DNA of 64,000 nt from Cadophora sp. MPI-SDFR-AT-0126 (lineage: Eukaryota; Ascomycota; Leotiomycetes; Helotiales; Ploettnerulaceae), in assembly GCA_020747065.1 (NCBI GenBank), contig JAGMVK010000018.1:186001-250000 (forward strand). The letters run 5' to 3'. Below the pieces are notes generated by a model, which saw nothing but the letters and a program-made list of their open reading frames with translations, searched no databases and was not told where the DNA came from. The position numbers were made by a program, and so were the translations under genes. Of this stretch, positions 47,404-59,739 are shown in pieces (within the stretch, counting starts at the first letter, position 1; every line of letters begins with the position of its first letter).

Positions 47404-48994
47404 GATGATTGAGGAAAGGGCGAACCCAGTACGTGGACAAAGAAAGTCGAATTAATATGTGAAATTGGTATGTATTTGCAAAATCGCGATATTGATTGTA
47501 AGAAACGAAACGAAACGGTGGGTTGCCTTTGCGCAGGAAACACTAGACTAGATTAGACTGTTTTTGTTGTTTCGTCCTGTCTGTCTTGTTTTGCTCGTTT
47601 GTCGAAGGAACCGATCCTATCCTATCGTATCCTAGAGAATTGAAGAGGAAAGAAAAGGAACAAGGAGGGAAGGGAAAGAAAAGAGATTGTCGCAAGACGG
47701 TGGAAGGGAGATTATAAACTGAATTCCAAGCCCAAGACCAGATCACCACGACACTCCTATCTGGGCACAGGCAGTCGAGTCAAATCAAAATAAAAGATTC
47801 TGGTTTGCTTTGCATTGGTTTGGATTGGTCCCTCTCTGGTGCTAGCCTGCTCGTGCAGCCGAACACGAAAATACGAGAGAAGGGGTTCAAGAATTTAAAT
47901 ATACCCTAGACATCCTAGACACTCTTGGCGACCGTCAGCGGCTCCTCCACTGTTCGGGCAGGCAGCCAGGCACATTCAATCCACTTTCAAACGGATGTGG
48001 TTGAAGGAGGAGCCGAGAGTAGCCTCATGGAAGGTCTTGCCTTCGAGCGAGAGATGAGATGGCCAATCAGAGTACAGCAAGCGGGTTGACTTCGGAGACA
48101 AAATGAGGCAAGGCAGAAGCTTGTGCAAGTTGTGCAGACGAGGCTGTGTATGGCAAGGCACCGTTGGGCATTCCAGCAAATGAAATGGTGGGGGTTTTGT
48201 GCCGTAGTTGTGCAATGAACGACGGGTAGGGCTCGCTTGGCCGGATCCCGGATGCTGTGCTTTCCGCTTTCCGGTCTCCGGCGGACCTCTCACAGGGCCA
48301 TCCGAACAACGAGTTCGACATCGACTCGTCAATTCTTATCTTAGGTCGACCCACCAGCCCGGGTCTGGAACTTCGGAGAGGGGAGAACCCTGACTTGCAT
48401 CTGAAGATTAATGGTTGAACCAACCAGACCAGGGAAGAAAATATGATGCAAAGGAGGCAATTGTCAATGCTGCAGTGCAATGCAGGGTAAGTTGTGACGA
48501 AATCGCACAGTACTTACTTGTCATTCTACCTTCTACTTTAGCCTCATTAGCATCATTTCGACTCATTAGTCAGAAGGGGCGAATGAGGGATCGACATTTA
48601 CATCCACATCTTGAGATGGGTTTGCTGGCTGGCTGGCTGCATGAAATTGATCGTTTTCGGGACGGCCCACTTCAATACAATACAATCTAGATCATGTAAT
48701 GTGATGTATGTGCGCTGTATGCTGGACCCCTATTTTGCTTGGTGGTAGAAAGGGTGAGAGGCAGCACCCGGAATTCTAGTACTTTTCTAGATCGAACCCA
48801 TTTGCATCTTCGCGTTCATCTTTATCTTGGCTGACGATACAGTGCAGGAGTTTCGAAGGTGTGATGGACGAATCGGACGCAGATGCAAAAGCAGACAGTA
48901 AGCGCTTCGAAATCTCATGCCAAGACATCCATCCTTACTCGCTTGCTTGCGTGACTGCTCAGCACAGCACATTTTAATGTACGGAAGGTACCCC

Positions 48995-49118
48995 CGTACT
49001 GTACGAAAGAGACGTGGACTGTGGAGAATTTCTGGAGATGACGAACAAGACCAACTCAAAGCAAAAGTATCCCCGAAGAATATCCACCGGTCACTTTCAT
49101 TACCTCGTACTGTACGAA
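48995..49118. repeat. Paired palindromic 13-mers with GGTACC flanks
   Basis: CGTACTGTACGAA occurs at 48995-49007 and 49106-49118. Its first 11 bases form a palindrome around a central T (CGTAC-T-GTACG). GGTACC lies just left of the first copy and just right of the second. This could be a regulator-binding pair about 1.6 kb upstream of the ABC gene, or chance. Confidence 0.4.
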
Positions 49119-50138
49119 GGTACCTATTCACAATTCACCATTCACTTTTTATTGACTAATTGTCCACTCTCCACGGACTCGGGATGTTCAATTCTCCCAG
49201 ACATAAACACTCAGCTCACGGCTGACCTGACATCCTTAATCCGGGAGTCTGTCTATCCCCCGAACTACGGCGGTGCAACGGTTAAATATCACTGTACTCT
49301 GTAACCATTCCATTGCAAGCCGGGATTCCTCGAAATGAACCACAAGGATTCGACGCGGGGGGAGAAAAATGCTGATAAATACCTACATAAATAAATAGAC
49401 GAGAGCTGCAGCTTACTTATGGCAAAATAAAAAGTTTGCCGAGACTTTTTCTAGAAGGGAGGAGGTTGCTTTGAACGAAACTTGGAGTTAAGATGGGGTT
49501 AAGACTAGGGGGTATGTACCGGTACCTATGGGTCGTGCCGCTGCTGACTGATCATCACCACCCAACCCCCAAGCCAAACATCAACTCCTCGCTAAGCGTG
49601 TTTATACTTACCCGTAACCCCTATTTAATATTTGTTAGCCCCCACTCGCTACTCCACCTCTTTCTCTTCCCCCTTATCCGCCATGCAGAATGGCCGTTTC
49701 CATCCAAAAGGAGATAATTAATGTACTAACCAATCAACAAGAAGTAAGCGCCAATCAATTCCAAAACAATAAGCGCTCCAGTCTTGTACCTGCTGCACGT
49801 ATTCTGACCGCGAGAAACACCTCCTCACCTCCCTCAACTGGCACGGTCAATAGAAATGTTCGGTGAGTCGTAATCCACCTTCTCCCCAGACCGAGAGATA
49901 AAATGCTGTGGAAAAACCGCCACCTAGACAGACCAGATCACATCAGAACAGACACCTCCCTCCCACTACAACGAATGCCCAAAGCTCGAAGCCCAAATAC
50001 TTATCCCCCAGTTCCAGAATCAGTCTTCCCAGCTTTCTGCCAACTAATTTTATCACAATCTAGACACCTAGTATAGAACAGGTATCAGGCAACGCACACA
50101 TTTTCTAGCCTTTTTTTTTTCTTTTGAGTCAGGCTTTC

Positions 50139-50159
50139 GGCTCCAGGCTCCAGGCTCCA
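50139..50159. repeat. GGCTCCA x3 tandem
   Basis: Three perfect 7-nt copies in intergenic DNA, next to a poly-T stretch. A minor simple repeat with no inferred function. Confidence 0.7.
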
Positions 50160-50974
50160 GGACAGACAGATAGGAGAGGAGATTCATGACTTTCTTCCTT
50201 ACTCAGGCATCTACAGTATCAGTATCAGTCTAGGACAATCTGCAACAGTCTCCTGGTTGGGTGGGACGAAGCATGCATGTGTTTGTGTTTCTCGTTAGAG
50301 GGACTGAGGAAATGGGTTCAAATCGGGGGAGATCAATATCTCGATCCGCCCGCCAGGCCTACTTCATCCACGAGAGCAGGCCCCGGATTTAGACAGCACG
50401 CTGCCTTACAAAGTGGATGCAGGCAGGGAGGGACTGTGAGGGCTGGCGAAGGTACGTTCTGTACTTTAGGACGCCATTTTCTCGACTCGAATCTAGATCT
50501 AGATTTAGATCAAAGGGGTATAATTGCTAGGGATGTTTTGTATGGATGGATGGGTTGTTTTGAGGAGTGGTGAGGAAGGATAAGTATAAGTTAAGTATAA
50601 ATAGTGAGCAAGGTACCTGGTAGGGTTATGGTTTTCTTAGGCTCGATATGGACGTCTTAATTTTACAGCATTTTCCGGTGCAGACGTTCGAAGTTGTACT
50701 GGATAATTCCTCGACAGCTGAGAGATTCGAAGAGGGAAGAGGGAGATATAATGGAGAGAGTGAAAATGAACGAATGGGATGAACAGTAAACTATGTGTGA
50801 CTGGCAAGTCGATACTTCCAAGTCCCAAATCCCCAAATGCAACAGTCGACAATCACCTCCTCTCGTGGAAAAGCACTCACCATTCCTTGATGCTGCAGAC
50901 TCCGCACAAATCAAGACACGAGTCAAATTGAAAGTACTGTTCGTTCCTATCATCGACATAACGCAACCCAGGAA

Positions 50975-52727
50975 TTAAATCCAGCTCCCCCTCCTCTCTC
51001 TCGTTTCCTCTCCACCCGCATCTTCAACATGCCTCACCTCCTCCATCGGCTCCCACTTGATATCCAAGCTCCCACACTCAATATGCACATCCCCCATCAA
51101 ATACTTCCCCGTTCCCATCCCCATCCCTACACCACTCGCCGATGATTCTCTCCTCTCACTCTCCCCACCCCTCAACCTCGTCCTCGAATCCACCAAACTC
51201 TCAGAGCGCGCAGACGAGAATAAGCGCGGATAGATATGGACGATGAGCGTGCGTAGGGCAGGGAGACACGAACAGATGATAGCGACGGCGAGTTCGAGGA
51301 CGGTCCAGATTGTGACGGGTACGTAGTCCCAGGAGGGGTCGATGGAAGTCCCGAAGATGAGAAGGGATTGGAGGCGGATGATGGAGATTATGCAGCCGCT
51401 GCAATTAAGCATTAGAAACTAGACTTTCAAAAAATGAAATGGAATAAATGGGATAAAAGGAAAGAAAAGCCATTGAGGAGGTGGAAATGGAGGTGTAGGT
51501 GAGAGGTGTGAGGAAGGAAAAGGCAAACATACAACCCCCCCAACGCAAACATAAACGCCACACTCCACTTCTTCCTCCAATCCATATTCATCACCAACAC
51601 CACCCGAATTGGTAACACAATAATCAGCAAGTCCTGCACAATGCTCAACCCGCTGTTCGCATACGCCAACGCATTGATATCGATACACGTCCCCCCGCGG
51701 ATGTCCTTGTCCCAGAAGTACGGCACCGGACGGCACTGGAAGATCGTTAGGACTGAGATGCAGGTCGTGCCGAGCGCGATGAAGAGGATAGTTGCGTAGA
51801 TGGCGAGGCGGAGGTGGGTTTCGTGTTGGAAAATCCGCAGGTAGAAGGTGCGGATGGAAATTTTGACGAGGCCGAGGACGAGGACGTAGATGTTTTCGCC
51901 GATATAAACTGTGCGTGGGGATGTTAACTTTTGACTTTGTTTTGGTCATACCGTGGGTATTGGGGGAGGGGCTGGGGGAAAGGGAATACAATCCTACATC
52001 TGAGGAAAATGGCTTTCATGGCGCCGTCCTTGAGACCGTACATATGTTTCCCGAAGCCAAGTTTGGCAACTGTGATACCACGATCAACAAGAGTCAGGCG
52101 CAGGAGCCAGAGAGAGGAAAAAATCTTACATAGAATCGCGAGAGTATTAGACACAATTGACATGCACTGGAAGGAAATGTCAGTCACTGAAATGGAACAC
52201 GGATCACAGACCACACCTGCGCCAGAGCAGCAATGTAGTCTTCAGCAACGAGCTGTTTCTTGACGAAAACTTGGGAAGCTATGCGTAACATGACAAGAAT
52301 AGAAGTAAAAATAATAACCGCCGTGAAGACGATAATCATCAGTTGTGACTTATCCCGGAATGGAAGGCCACAAGTCACCGCTTGAGATCGAGACAGATCT
52401 TTACTTTGTTAGCTAGTTGGCATCTTGACGATGATTGGGAAGGGGAAGACTGCCAAGCGACTCTTGCATGGTACAATTGGCGACCATGCATCCTGCGAGG
52501 AGGAGAGAGAGTGATTTGCTCTTGCATTGGCAAGCTGCATCGTCGAGGGAGCATCCAGCTGCTGATACTGTTTGCGCCACGCAGGAGAGCTTGGCAGGTC
52601 AGGACTTACATCGCCTTGAATACGGGACGAGACTTACGGCACATGGTGACAAGTCAGGAGCGGGCTGAGACTGAGCATAGACAATTGCCGAAAAGAGGAT
52701 CGAAAGAAGAGCTCTGAGAAGCTTCAT
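50975..52727 (-). CDS. CFEM plus rhodopsin-domain (Pth11-like) receptor
   Basis: Predicted seven-TM surface receptor. ATG 52727 opens a signal peptide (MKLLRALLSILFSAIVYAQS). A Cys-rich CFEM domain is built across an intron: DLSPCA | LSCVAQTVSAAGCSLDDAACQC, then LLLAGCMVANCTMQESL. The next exon gives AVTCGLPFRDKSQLMIIVFT, the start of the TM region. TM helices follow in several short exons (CMSIVSNTLAIL, FAKLGFGKHMYGLKDGAM, YIGENIYVLVLGLVKISIRT, TTCISVLTIFQCRPV, GGTCIDINALAYANSGLSIV, IISIIRLQSLLIFGT). The hydrophilic C-terminal tail ends EETRERRGSWI at 50975. This layout matches the Pth11 class of fungal GPCR-like proteins that sense surfaces or host cues. The donor after QESL is weak (GTCTTC or a GC donor), so that join is provisional. 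Confidence 0.85.
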
Positions 52728-54124
52728 ATTCAACTGACATGTTTGACCTGATCTGAGGACCCGTTTTCAGCGGGGCGGTGGCGAGCTCATGTATACTGCA
52801 CTCCACTATTTAGGTTTTCATGTCCAGGCAGGTTATCCCGGATAATTCATAACTCAATCAATATGCGCGCCGGCCCGAAGTATGTTTGGACAAATCATTA
52901 GATGCATCAATGAAATAGAGATGCAGCTTTGCTCGTACGGCTACTCGAACGTCATTCGATTGGCCGTTTTATGAGGATGAAACTAGCTCTCTCAAAACTT
53001 GAGGCTAGAGTCTGAGCACATGTCATCGAATGGTATACATCGACGAGACAGACGACAGCGATGATCCCGACTTTCTGGATCTGGGGTACAGAAACGCGAC
53101 GGCCCTGCTCCACGGCTGTTGTAAAGGGAAGTCCCAGATGGTGGTTTCTGGAAGGGCAACGCAAACATTTCGAACCATCATAGGTACAGAGTAGAACGCA
53201 CAATACAACGAAAACCATGCCACGTTGCGATGCCATGAGTCACTAAAGAGTGTCATACATTTAACAAATTTGTTGATTCTCAGGTGGAATTGACCCTGCT
53301 AGCAGAGAAAACGTCCTGGAGGACTTGGCAGTCTGAATTTCTCGGACCAGTTCAAACAGTGAAGATGGAATGAGAGGAATAGTAAAACGCCCGGGAACTT
53401 GGAAGCACGATACATATTTCTAGAAGAATGAAGATGGAACACGGCAAGGCTAGAACACCAGACCGATGTGTTCAGTCTCTTGGTCTGAGGAAGCAGGCTA
53501 CTGCGACAGGGAGAGTTACAACTCTAACTTAAATGCAGTCTGTGCTGAACTCTACTTGGACAGTCGGAAATGGAAGACACCCTATTGAACAGAGTAAAAA
53601 TGCCACCGGAGGACATGCTGCATGCGGAATATTGCGAAGAGTTGCAAAGAGGACATGACCGAAAAGAAAAGGTTTCTGAGCACATGCTATCTGCATAGTC
53701 CATGGTAAAAAGCTTTCATTGAGCATGTACCTGTATCACTCGGGAACAAAAAAGCCGCGCAGCTTCGAACGACAGAGATGTTGTTCGCTGAAGCTGTAGA
53801 CAAGAGTTGGTGAGCAGGAAGGTCATGACTCCATCAGCAGCCGTACTCTCCATGACCATATTTTCACCCCGCGGGTCCCCGCCTTATGTCGCATATCCTT
53901 CACCAGAGGGTTATCAGCTTTGGGGCCGCGTTCGCAGTCTCTATGCTCACATGCTAGGATGAATGGAATCGAGTCACTGACTATGGTTTTGCATTTAATG
54001 CTGTAGATCGGACAACACTCTGTCCCGCAATATTCGTTCACTTCTGCGAAATGAGATCCAGCCAAAATCCGACCGAAATGATCAAAGCTAGTGTGTCAGC
54101 AGATGACTGCGGTCGAACGTCAAT
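52728..54124. other. Intergenic, 1.4 kb
   Basis: Between two minus-strand genes. Frames at 52952-53256, 53529-53726 and 53823-54065 are short. The last is Cys-rich but opens on TTG and shows no known pattern. No supported gene; the receptor promoter should lie just right of 52727. Confidence 0.5.
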
Positions 54125-56486
54125 CTAGCACAACGTTATCGGCTGAAGCATGTACTCTCCATCATCAAGACCCTTTATTGCTTCGCCCTTCATGAATCCG
54201 TCCACATAACATTCTCCCACTACTTCGTACTGCCCGGTAATTTTTTCAGGGCGCAGAATGACCGGGAACGCACATCCAAGCAAGACGTAAACGGAATCTC
54301 CAGATACCACTGTCGCCGGTGCCATACCAACGTGGCCAGATTCTGTGGTGATTAGCCGTCGGCAGATGTAATTTGATACTATATCTTTAATCGTCATAAA
54401 GTCGATATCCTGTGGTGGTCCCTGTGAAATGGTCGGAGGAAAGTAGTCTTTGAAGGGGCGGCCACCAATCTGGAAAAGCCCAAGTCTCCGACGTATGAAT
54501 TCGAAACTGAGGAAGCTGCCTCCAAATTCTGCAGTGTTCCAACCATTCTCACGGAGCTTGGCGAAATATGCAATGCTCTCTTCTCCAAATGTGCAGTTGC
54601 CAGTTTGCGCGTCAGCATCTGCTTCGGCTCCACCCCAAGGTATTTGAAATAAAGGGCATTTCGAGGATGCGACTCCCGATGGATCAAGTTTTAAGGTTCG
54701 GACTATGGCTTCTGCAAGTCCGCTGGAACTTCCGTATGGGCATCTGTCATGGACTTCAGGCTGGACGACAAGATCAGGAGAAGTGGACATTGCAGCCGCG
54801 TCGGATTGGGCGGCGGCGAGTTCCGAAGCATGGCCATCGATCATTGCAATGATAAATCCCTCGCAATGCAACAACTCTCCATCATCAGAGAATTGTATTT
54901 TCCCGACTTTGCCGCCATCTGCTCGACTCGAATGACGACTATCGCCCGCCATAGAGGTGGTTGCCACCGCAACTTCTCTTCGCCGTCTTCTAGTCCAAAG
55001 TACCACTCCATTGAATTATCGACGCTGGCAGTGCGGCAGTTTTGCAACGTCCAGTCAGTGGCCCAGGTCGGCAGCCCAAGACTTGACCTTGTCGATTGCT
55101 GCAAGTGGGAGGTGTAAATGATATCGAGATCGGCCGTTACCTCTATGACCGCTTTGGAGAAGCCAAGAAAAACCTCCCTTGTCGTCAGCTCGTAATTTTG
55201 CTCTTTTCTATCAATCTTGGAAGCCAACACCGTCGGCAGGATTCCCATCATCCCATAAATCTTATCGCGAGGATCGGTCGCTGATGCATACAGAGCTAGG
55301 CCGAGAATTGGCGAACGAAGGTCCCTGTAGTTAACGCGTTCACTCTCCTCTGGCTGTGTAACCAGTTCCCTAACTCTCCCGATCCACCACAATAGAGCTA
55401 CGGTACATTGAAAGTTGTCTGTGTTCTCTATGAAAGTCTCATACCCCATGATCATCATAACCTGTTCTAGATTCAGTACGAACAATCGAAGAACTTGTCG
55501 AATGTCTATGAGAGAGGAACAATTGTCGCCACAAATGACCATCTGATCTTGTCCCATGGCTAATTCTTGAATGATCCACATTCGGGACCAGTAGCGCCTA
55601 CTCAGCAGCCTCATGATGGCTTTTATAGCGGGTGCTTCACGTGCACTCTCCCCCTCTAGGCTGCTATTGACCAACCAGTCTGAGCAGTCATATCCTGTTC
55701 GCAAGCTCTGGGCGATTGAGTTGATGCTCTTCAATGCCAGATCACTGTCATGGGAAGCAGGCCCGAGATGAACGAAGCCCCCGATGGAGTCACCATATAT
55801 CAATTTCATTCGGCGAACTTCCCGGCCTTGCTCGGAAGAATCTCTTCTTGGTTGATACAAAGAGCGTCGACCCAAAGCCGCCATTTGGGATGTGTCGGGC
55901 TCTCGACGTGCAATCCACCTTGTCGAATTGCTCGCATGGCCAAGTATAGGCTTTCAGTGACTGCTACGTATTGCCCGTCAATGATAATCCAGTGATCTTG
56001 TATGCCTAGGCCCCAAGAGTAAGACAAAGTCGCGTAGTCCCCCCAAGCATGCCGCACTGCACCATTCCGTTGGAAATAGAGATTGCCTTCGCTTTTCTGG
56101 TCTTTAACATATTTGACCCATGCTCGTGCCTTTTTGTAGAGGCGCAAATTGGGATCTGCCTGCCTCTCCCACTTCTTGTACTCGGGAGTATGTTCGAGGG
56201 AGACATGATGAAGGGAACAGTGCACTGGCTCATCGAGACGATTCGTTCGTGGAGGAAAGAGTGCGAGTACGCGAAGTTCATTTTCCTTAAGTGGTTTGTA
56301 TATATTGTGTGGACGCTGAGAGAGTTTAGTGAATGTAAGACAAAGGCATAATTTACCTGGCCATACGAAATATGTTCGAAGAGTCGCAAGAAGTTTGATT
56401 CCCCAGACCAAGAGCTGATCCAGACGCCATCTGCTGACAGCTTTGAGTCGCAGTCCCAGGCCAACAAAGGCTGTCGTCGAGCTCAT
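54125..56486 (-). pseudogene. HET-domain (heterokaryon incompatibility) gene, frame-disrupted
   Basis: The protein resembles fungal HET-domain incompatibility factors, which trigger cell death on fusion with unlike strains. Pieces lie in three frames. Frame 1 (about 56486-55806): N-terminal hydrophobic segment, YKPLKENELRVLALFPP, then HET block 1 YATLSYSWG and block 2 WRLWVDALCINQ. Frame 2 (about 55884-54990): GREVRRMKLIYGD, block 3 RRYWSRMWIIQELAMG, ATDPRDKIYGMMGILP and WATDWTL. Frame 3 (about 55006-54125): VGKIQFSDDGELLHCEGF to a complete-looking end MLQPITLC. The frame 1 to 2 switch sits inside CINQE/GREVRRM with no room for an intron. The frame 2 to 3 switch could be a poor 65-nt intron or a second lesion. 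A possible 41-nt intron near 56335 affects only the N-terminus. Best read as a decaying HET gene, or as sequence error. Confidence 0.75.
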
Positions 56487-58529
56487 TCCGGGCTGTATTC
56501 GAGGCCGTGGCCGGAGAGTACTACCAAGTGCTCATCATTGCTTCGAGCATTGGCCATTGAACCTAAGGGACAGTTCATGGCTTGGAATGGTCGATTTCAT
56601 TGGGAATTTGCATGTTCGAGGTTCAGCCCTGAGCCAAGATCCAGCCTCGGCTGACTAAGCGACTCTCTCTCCGGCCGAGATCAACTTGCTAAACAACATT
56701 GAAAATAATGTTAACTCCTGTTTTTCGAGCTGAGAGCCAATGTTTCTCTTCGCCATCGAAAAAGCATAAGTCCTGTAGGAGTTTTTCAGTCCCATCATCT
56801 TTGTATCGAAAATGCTGGATTTTCCGTCTGGATTCGTCTGTCCTTCAAGGCACAAGAATTATATCGTACAAGAGATCCAAGAGCAGGAGAGTGGTCTGCG
56901 AGGCAATGAGGAAGAGCGTAATATGACTCTCAGCTGTGGATAACATTCTTCCCGCCATGAAACGATGCTGTCGGGGTACAATACGTTCACACCTGGTTCA
57001 TCAAGCCACGGAAACATGATCGCTCCATGGCGACCATCTGATTCTCAGATGCCTCGCGAACCGACTCAGTCGGAGCATGTCGCTCGCTGAGGCTATCCTA
57101 GCCGGACTATTTGGGAGATGGTCGCCGAGCCTGGATTCTGACACCACAATGCCGTACGTGGTGAAAGTTAGTGGCAATTGGGATCTTCGATCTGATTAGA
57201 TTGTTGGCAGAAGATGCCCCATGCCTTGCCGCTTACAGGCTGTTCCAAGCCGGACAAGCTGTCTCTTCTGGGACTCCAGAGCCTTGTCACATGCTAGTCG
57301 AGAATTGTGGCTGTGACCGTTCAATGAAAGCAGAATTGGCTGCCAGGTTATGGACATTCCAAGCCAATATTCCAAGCTTCCAGCATTCAACTTGTCCCTC
57401 GACATCAAGACATCGGCCGAACGGTTTACGATCCCACCTCCGACATAGGGGGACGACTACATTGCCAATGAGAGTGATGAAGTAAACCTTCTTGAATCAG
57501 TCAGGCCAGCACTTCTCAGCGAAAATGTTTCTGCTGTGAGCGAAATGCCGAAGACCGGACAATCGATTGCCTTGTGGAGGTTTCTTCTGCCTGTGCGTTA
57601 TGTAAATTCATTCAAGCAGCACACGCGTTGGGATTTGTTGGAACACCGGCGAGTATAATTCTACCGATAGTGCTACATGCTTCTGACAGACCACCTAGCT
57701 CCTTATCATACGCGCCACTCTCGTCGAATCCGGAAGGAATTGCTGAGAAATGTGGGAAATATGGCCGCCTACTTCACTCATACACCCGTATCGAGCATGG
57801 CACATTATTGGGCGCCAGACAGTCCTCGCTGTCTCGCTAGATCTTGAAATCACCGAACGGTTTCTCGTAGCCAAGCACAGCTTGATCTCGACTTGCTAAT
57901 GAACAGAATCAGTGAAGGAGCTTCCCACTTCCACTTCAAACCATGAAGAGAATCTGTCTCATCCAGTGTTACATTTCCTGGGCGCGAGTCTGGTGTAGCA
58001 TCTCACTGAAAGCAGATAATCCTCCAGTAGCTTGGACGCGATCGTTCCAAATTCAGCTGTTTCAACCCCCTTGAACCCAGTATGTGGCAAAACCGGTAGG
58101 TGATAGATTGAACTTTAATTTTTTATTCTGTATGACGAAACTGGAGATCGAATGTTCTTTCGCCTCCTGGAATTATCTACTGAAGGGCGAGTTTGTCGTT
58201 GTCATTAATCTTTTCGGTTGTGCTCTTGATCTTCCTTCGGCCAGCTATGGCGACTCAGCTGTATCTGACGACTGAGCAGCGACTTTCTGTTTCTTCAACA
58301 CTATGAATTTCCTATCTAATGCTATACGGCTATCATTTATCGTCTCATCGTCCCACTTCTCATTGCCAATAAAGCCACCGTCATATCACAAACACCGTCG
58401 GAAAAGAACTAATTTCATGCTGGCATCAAACGTCATCGTGGCTCACCGCAACTCAACCTCTCGCCCCAAGTCAGAAGTCATTACTACTTCTATCCTGCCC
58501 TTTACTCATCGGCGATATTCCGATAGAAT
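56487..58529. other. Gene-poor tract beside the broken HET gene
   Basis: About 2 kb with no intact gene. Apart from a Cys-rich segment at about 57500-57840 (separate entry), frames are short, start on non-ATG codons and show no domains. Compatible with decayed accessory sequence. Confidence 0.45.
57515..57840 (+). other. Possible Cys-rich gene relic
   Basis: One plus frame reads CFCCERNAEDRTIDCLVEVS and then SACALCKFIQAA, followed by about 75 residues to a stop at 57838-57840. The C-x2-C next to a helical stretch resembles the N-terminal zinc-like 'C-LC' segment that precedes many HET domains. There is no start codon, no downstream HET block and no neighbour exon, so this is at most a fragment. 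Low confidence. Confidence 0.2.
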
Positions 58530-59617
58530 TTAATGGGCAGTCTGGGCAGATCCGATGGAAGCAGAGCTGCTAACGACCTTGCCCATCGGTGGTTGGGCCT
58601 CAGTGTCCTTGGGAGCAGAGCGCCTGCGACGGAGAGCAAAGAAGGCAATGCCAGCGACCATAGCAGCACCAACAATGGCACCGATAGCGATACCAGCCTT
58701 AGCACCTGCGCTCAATCCACCACCGCTGGACTTCTCCTCGGCTGCCACTGTTGGTTCGGAGCTAGAAACAGCACCAGTGGCAGCTGGAGTTGAAGTCGTC
58801 GAGGTAGTACCGGCTGGGATGAACTCCGACTCGCCGACGTTGAAGCACATATTATCTGTGGATACGAAGGTTGCAGATTCGACGAAGGTCTGACTTTACG
58901 TCAGTGTAGGCCAAGGTGTCAAGACGAAGCTACTTACGATATCGGCACATGCGAAGAAAGTCTCCTCAGTTCCGCTGTCGTTACCAATGTATTCGATCTG
59001 AATAGTGGCATTGGAACCAGGGGTCACCTTCTCAGCGTCGGTTCTGATTGGGTAACATTGGTGGCCTGGCTCCAACTCTGTGACGTTGCCTTGGGTATCC
59101 TGGAACTCGGTTTGCGAAGTGGGGTCTAGTCCTGTCAGTTCTTTAACGTATGTCTGGATCGCAACAAGTCTTACTGTTGCCATATGCGATACGGATAGCC
59201 ATTTTCGAGGCATCAGCGGCGATGGTGGTCTCAATGGTACCCATACCTGTAATACAAGTCAACGCTGGTAAATTTGGGGAATGTGCTTTTCTTACTTCCA
59301 ATTGGGAACAGTGTTCTGTTGACGATCGCAGCATTGCTTCCACAGGGTCCAGTATTGTCGTGGGCACCGTCCCATGCGCGATCAGCAGGCCACAGGAAGG
59401 CGACTGGGCCCATTACTGTTACAGTGTTAGTTCTCATCCGATCTGTTGGAGATGCCATAGAATGATTCTACTTTGCGCAGATATCAAATAGGCATGAATG
59501 GATGGCAGAGAAAGTACGAGTATGCTTACCTGTGCCAAGAGCACCTGAGCCGTGAACAGACTGAGCTGCTGAGAAGCGGGCGAGAACTGCCAATGCGACG
59601 ATCGATTTGGACAACAT
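58530..59617 (-). CDS. BIM1-like (X325) copper-acquisition-type surface protein
   Basis: Secreted, membrane-anchored protein of five exons. ATG 59617 opens a signal peptide (MLSKSIVALAVLARFSAAQS). The domain reads VMGPVAFLWPADRAWDGAHD, NTGPCGSNAAIVNRTLFPIG, then GMGTIETTIAADASKMAIRI and AYGNNPTSQTEF. It ends GNVTELEPGHQCYPI, NATIQIEY, FFACADITFVES and TDNMCFNVGES. This pattern (GPCG, RT-FP, EPGHQCY, CADI, paired Cys) is the BIM1-like/X325 family, related to LPMOs but linked to copper binding rather than sugar oxidation. A Ser/Thr stalk leads to one TM helix (AGIAIGAIVGAAMVAGIAFF) and a cytosolic RRRR tail, so this member is transmembrane rather than GPI-anchored. The mature N-terminus need not be His here (AQ|SVHG), which may weaken copper binding. 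Stop at 58530. Confidence 0.8.
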
Positions 59618-59732
59618 TTTGATTGAGTTCAGGTGGTTGATGTGCTGAAGTTCGAAGTTGGAAAGTCGAATGAAGTATCCAGACTACACGAGAGGGGTAG
59701 CGAGAAGAGATTTGCCGGGAACAACGATTGGG

Positions 59733-59739
59733 TTATATA
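59733..59739 (-). promoter_or_regulatory. TATA-like box of the BIM1-like gene
   Basis: TATATAA read on the minus strand, about 115 bp upstream of ATG 59617; good spacing for a fungal core promoter. Confidence 0.45.

Larger units (their letters stand above)
47404..50974. promoter_or_regulatory. 3.6 kb intergenic region upstream of the PDR pump
   Basis: Long gene-free interval. The first about 350 bp (47404-47750) are the probable ABC leader and core promoter. Further out are a 13-nt repeat CGTACTGTACGAA at 48995 and 49106 with adjacent GGTACC boxes, and a GGCTCCA triplicate at 50139-50159. Frames at 47976-48480, 49014-49304 and 50277-50573 have no domain and no splice-supported extension. Confidence 0.5.

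Noticed and set aside
53823..54065. Cys-rich 80-codon minus frame next to the HET gene
   Set aside because: Starts on TTG, no signal peptide and no recognised Cys pattern; kept only as intergenic.
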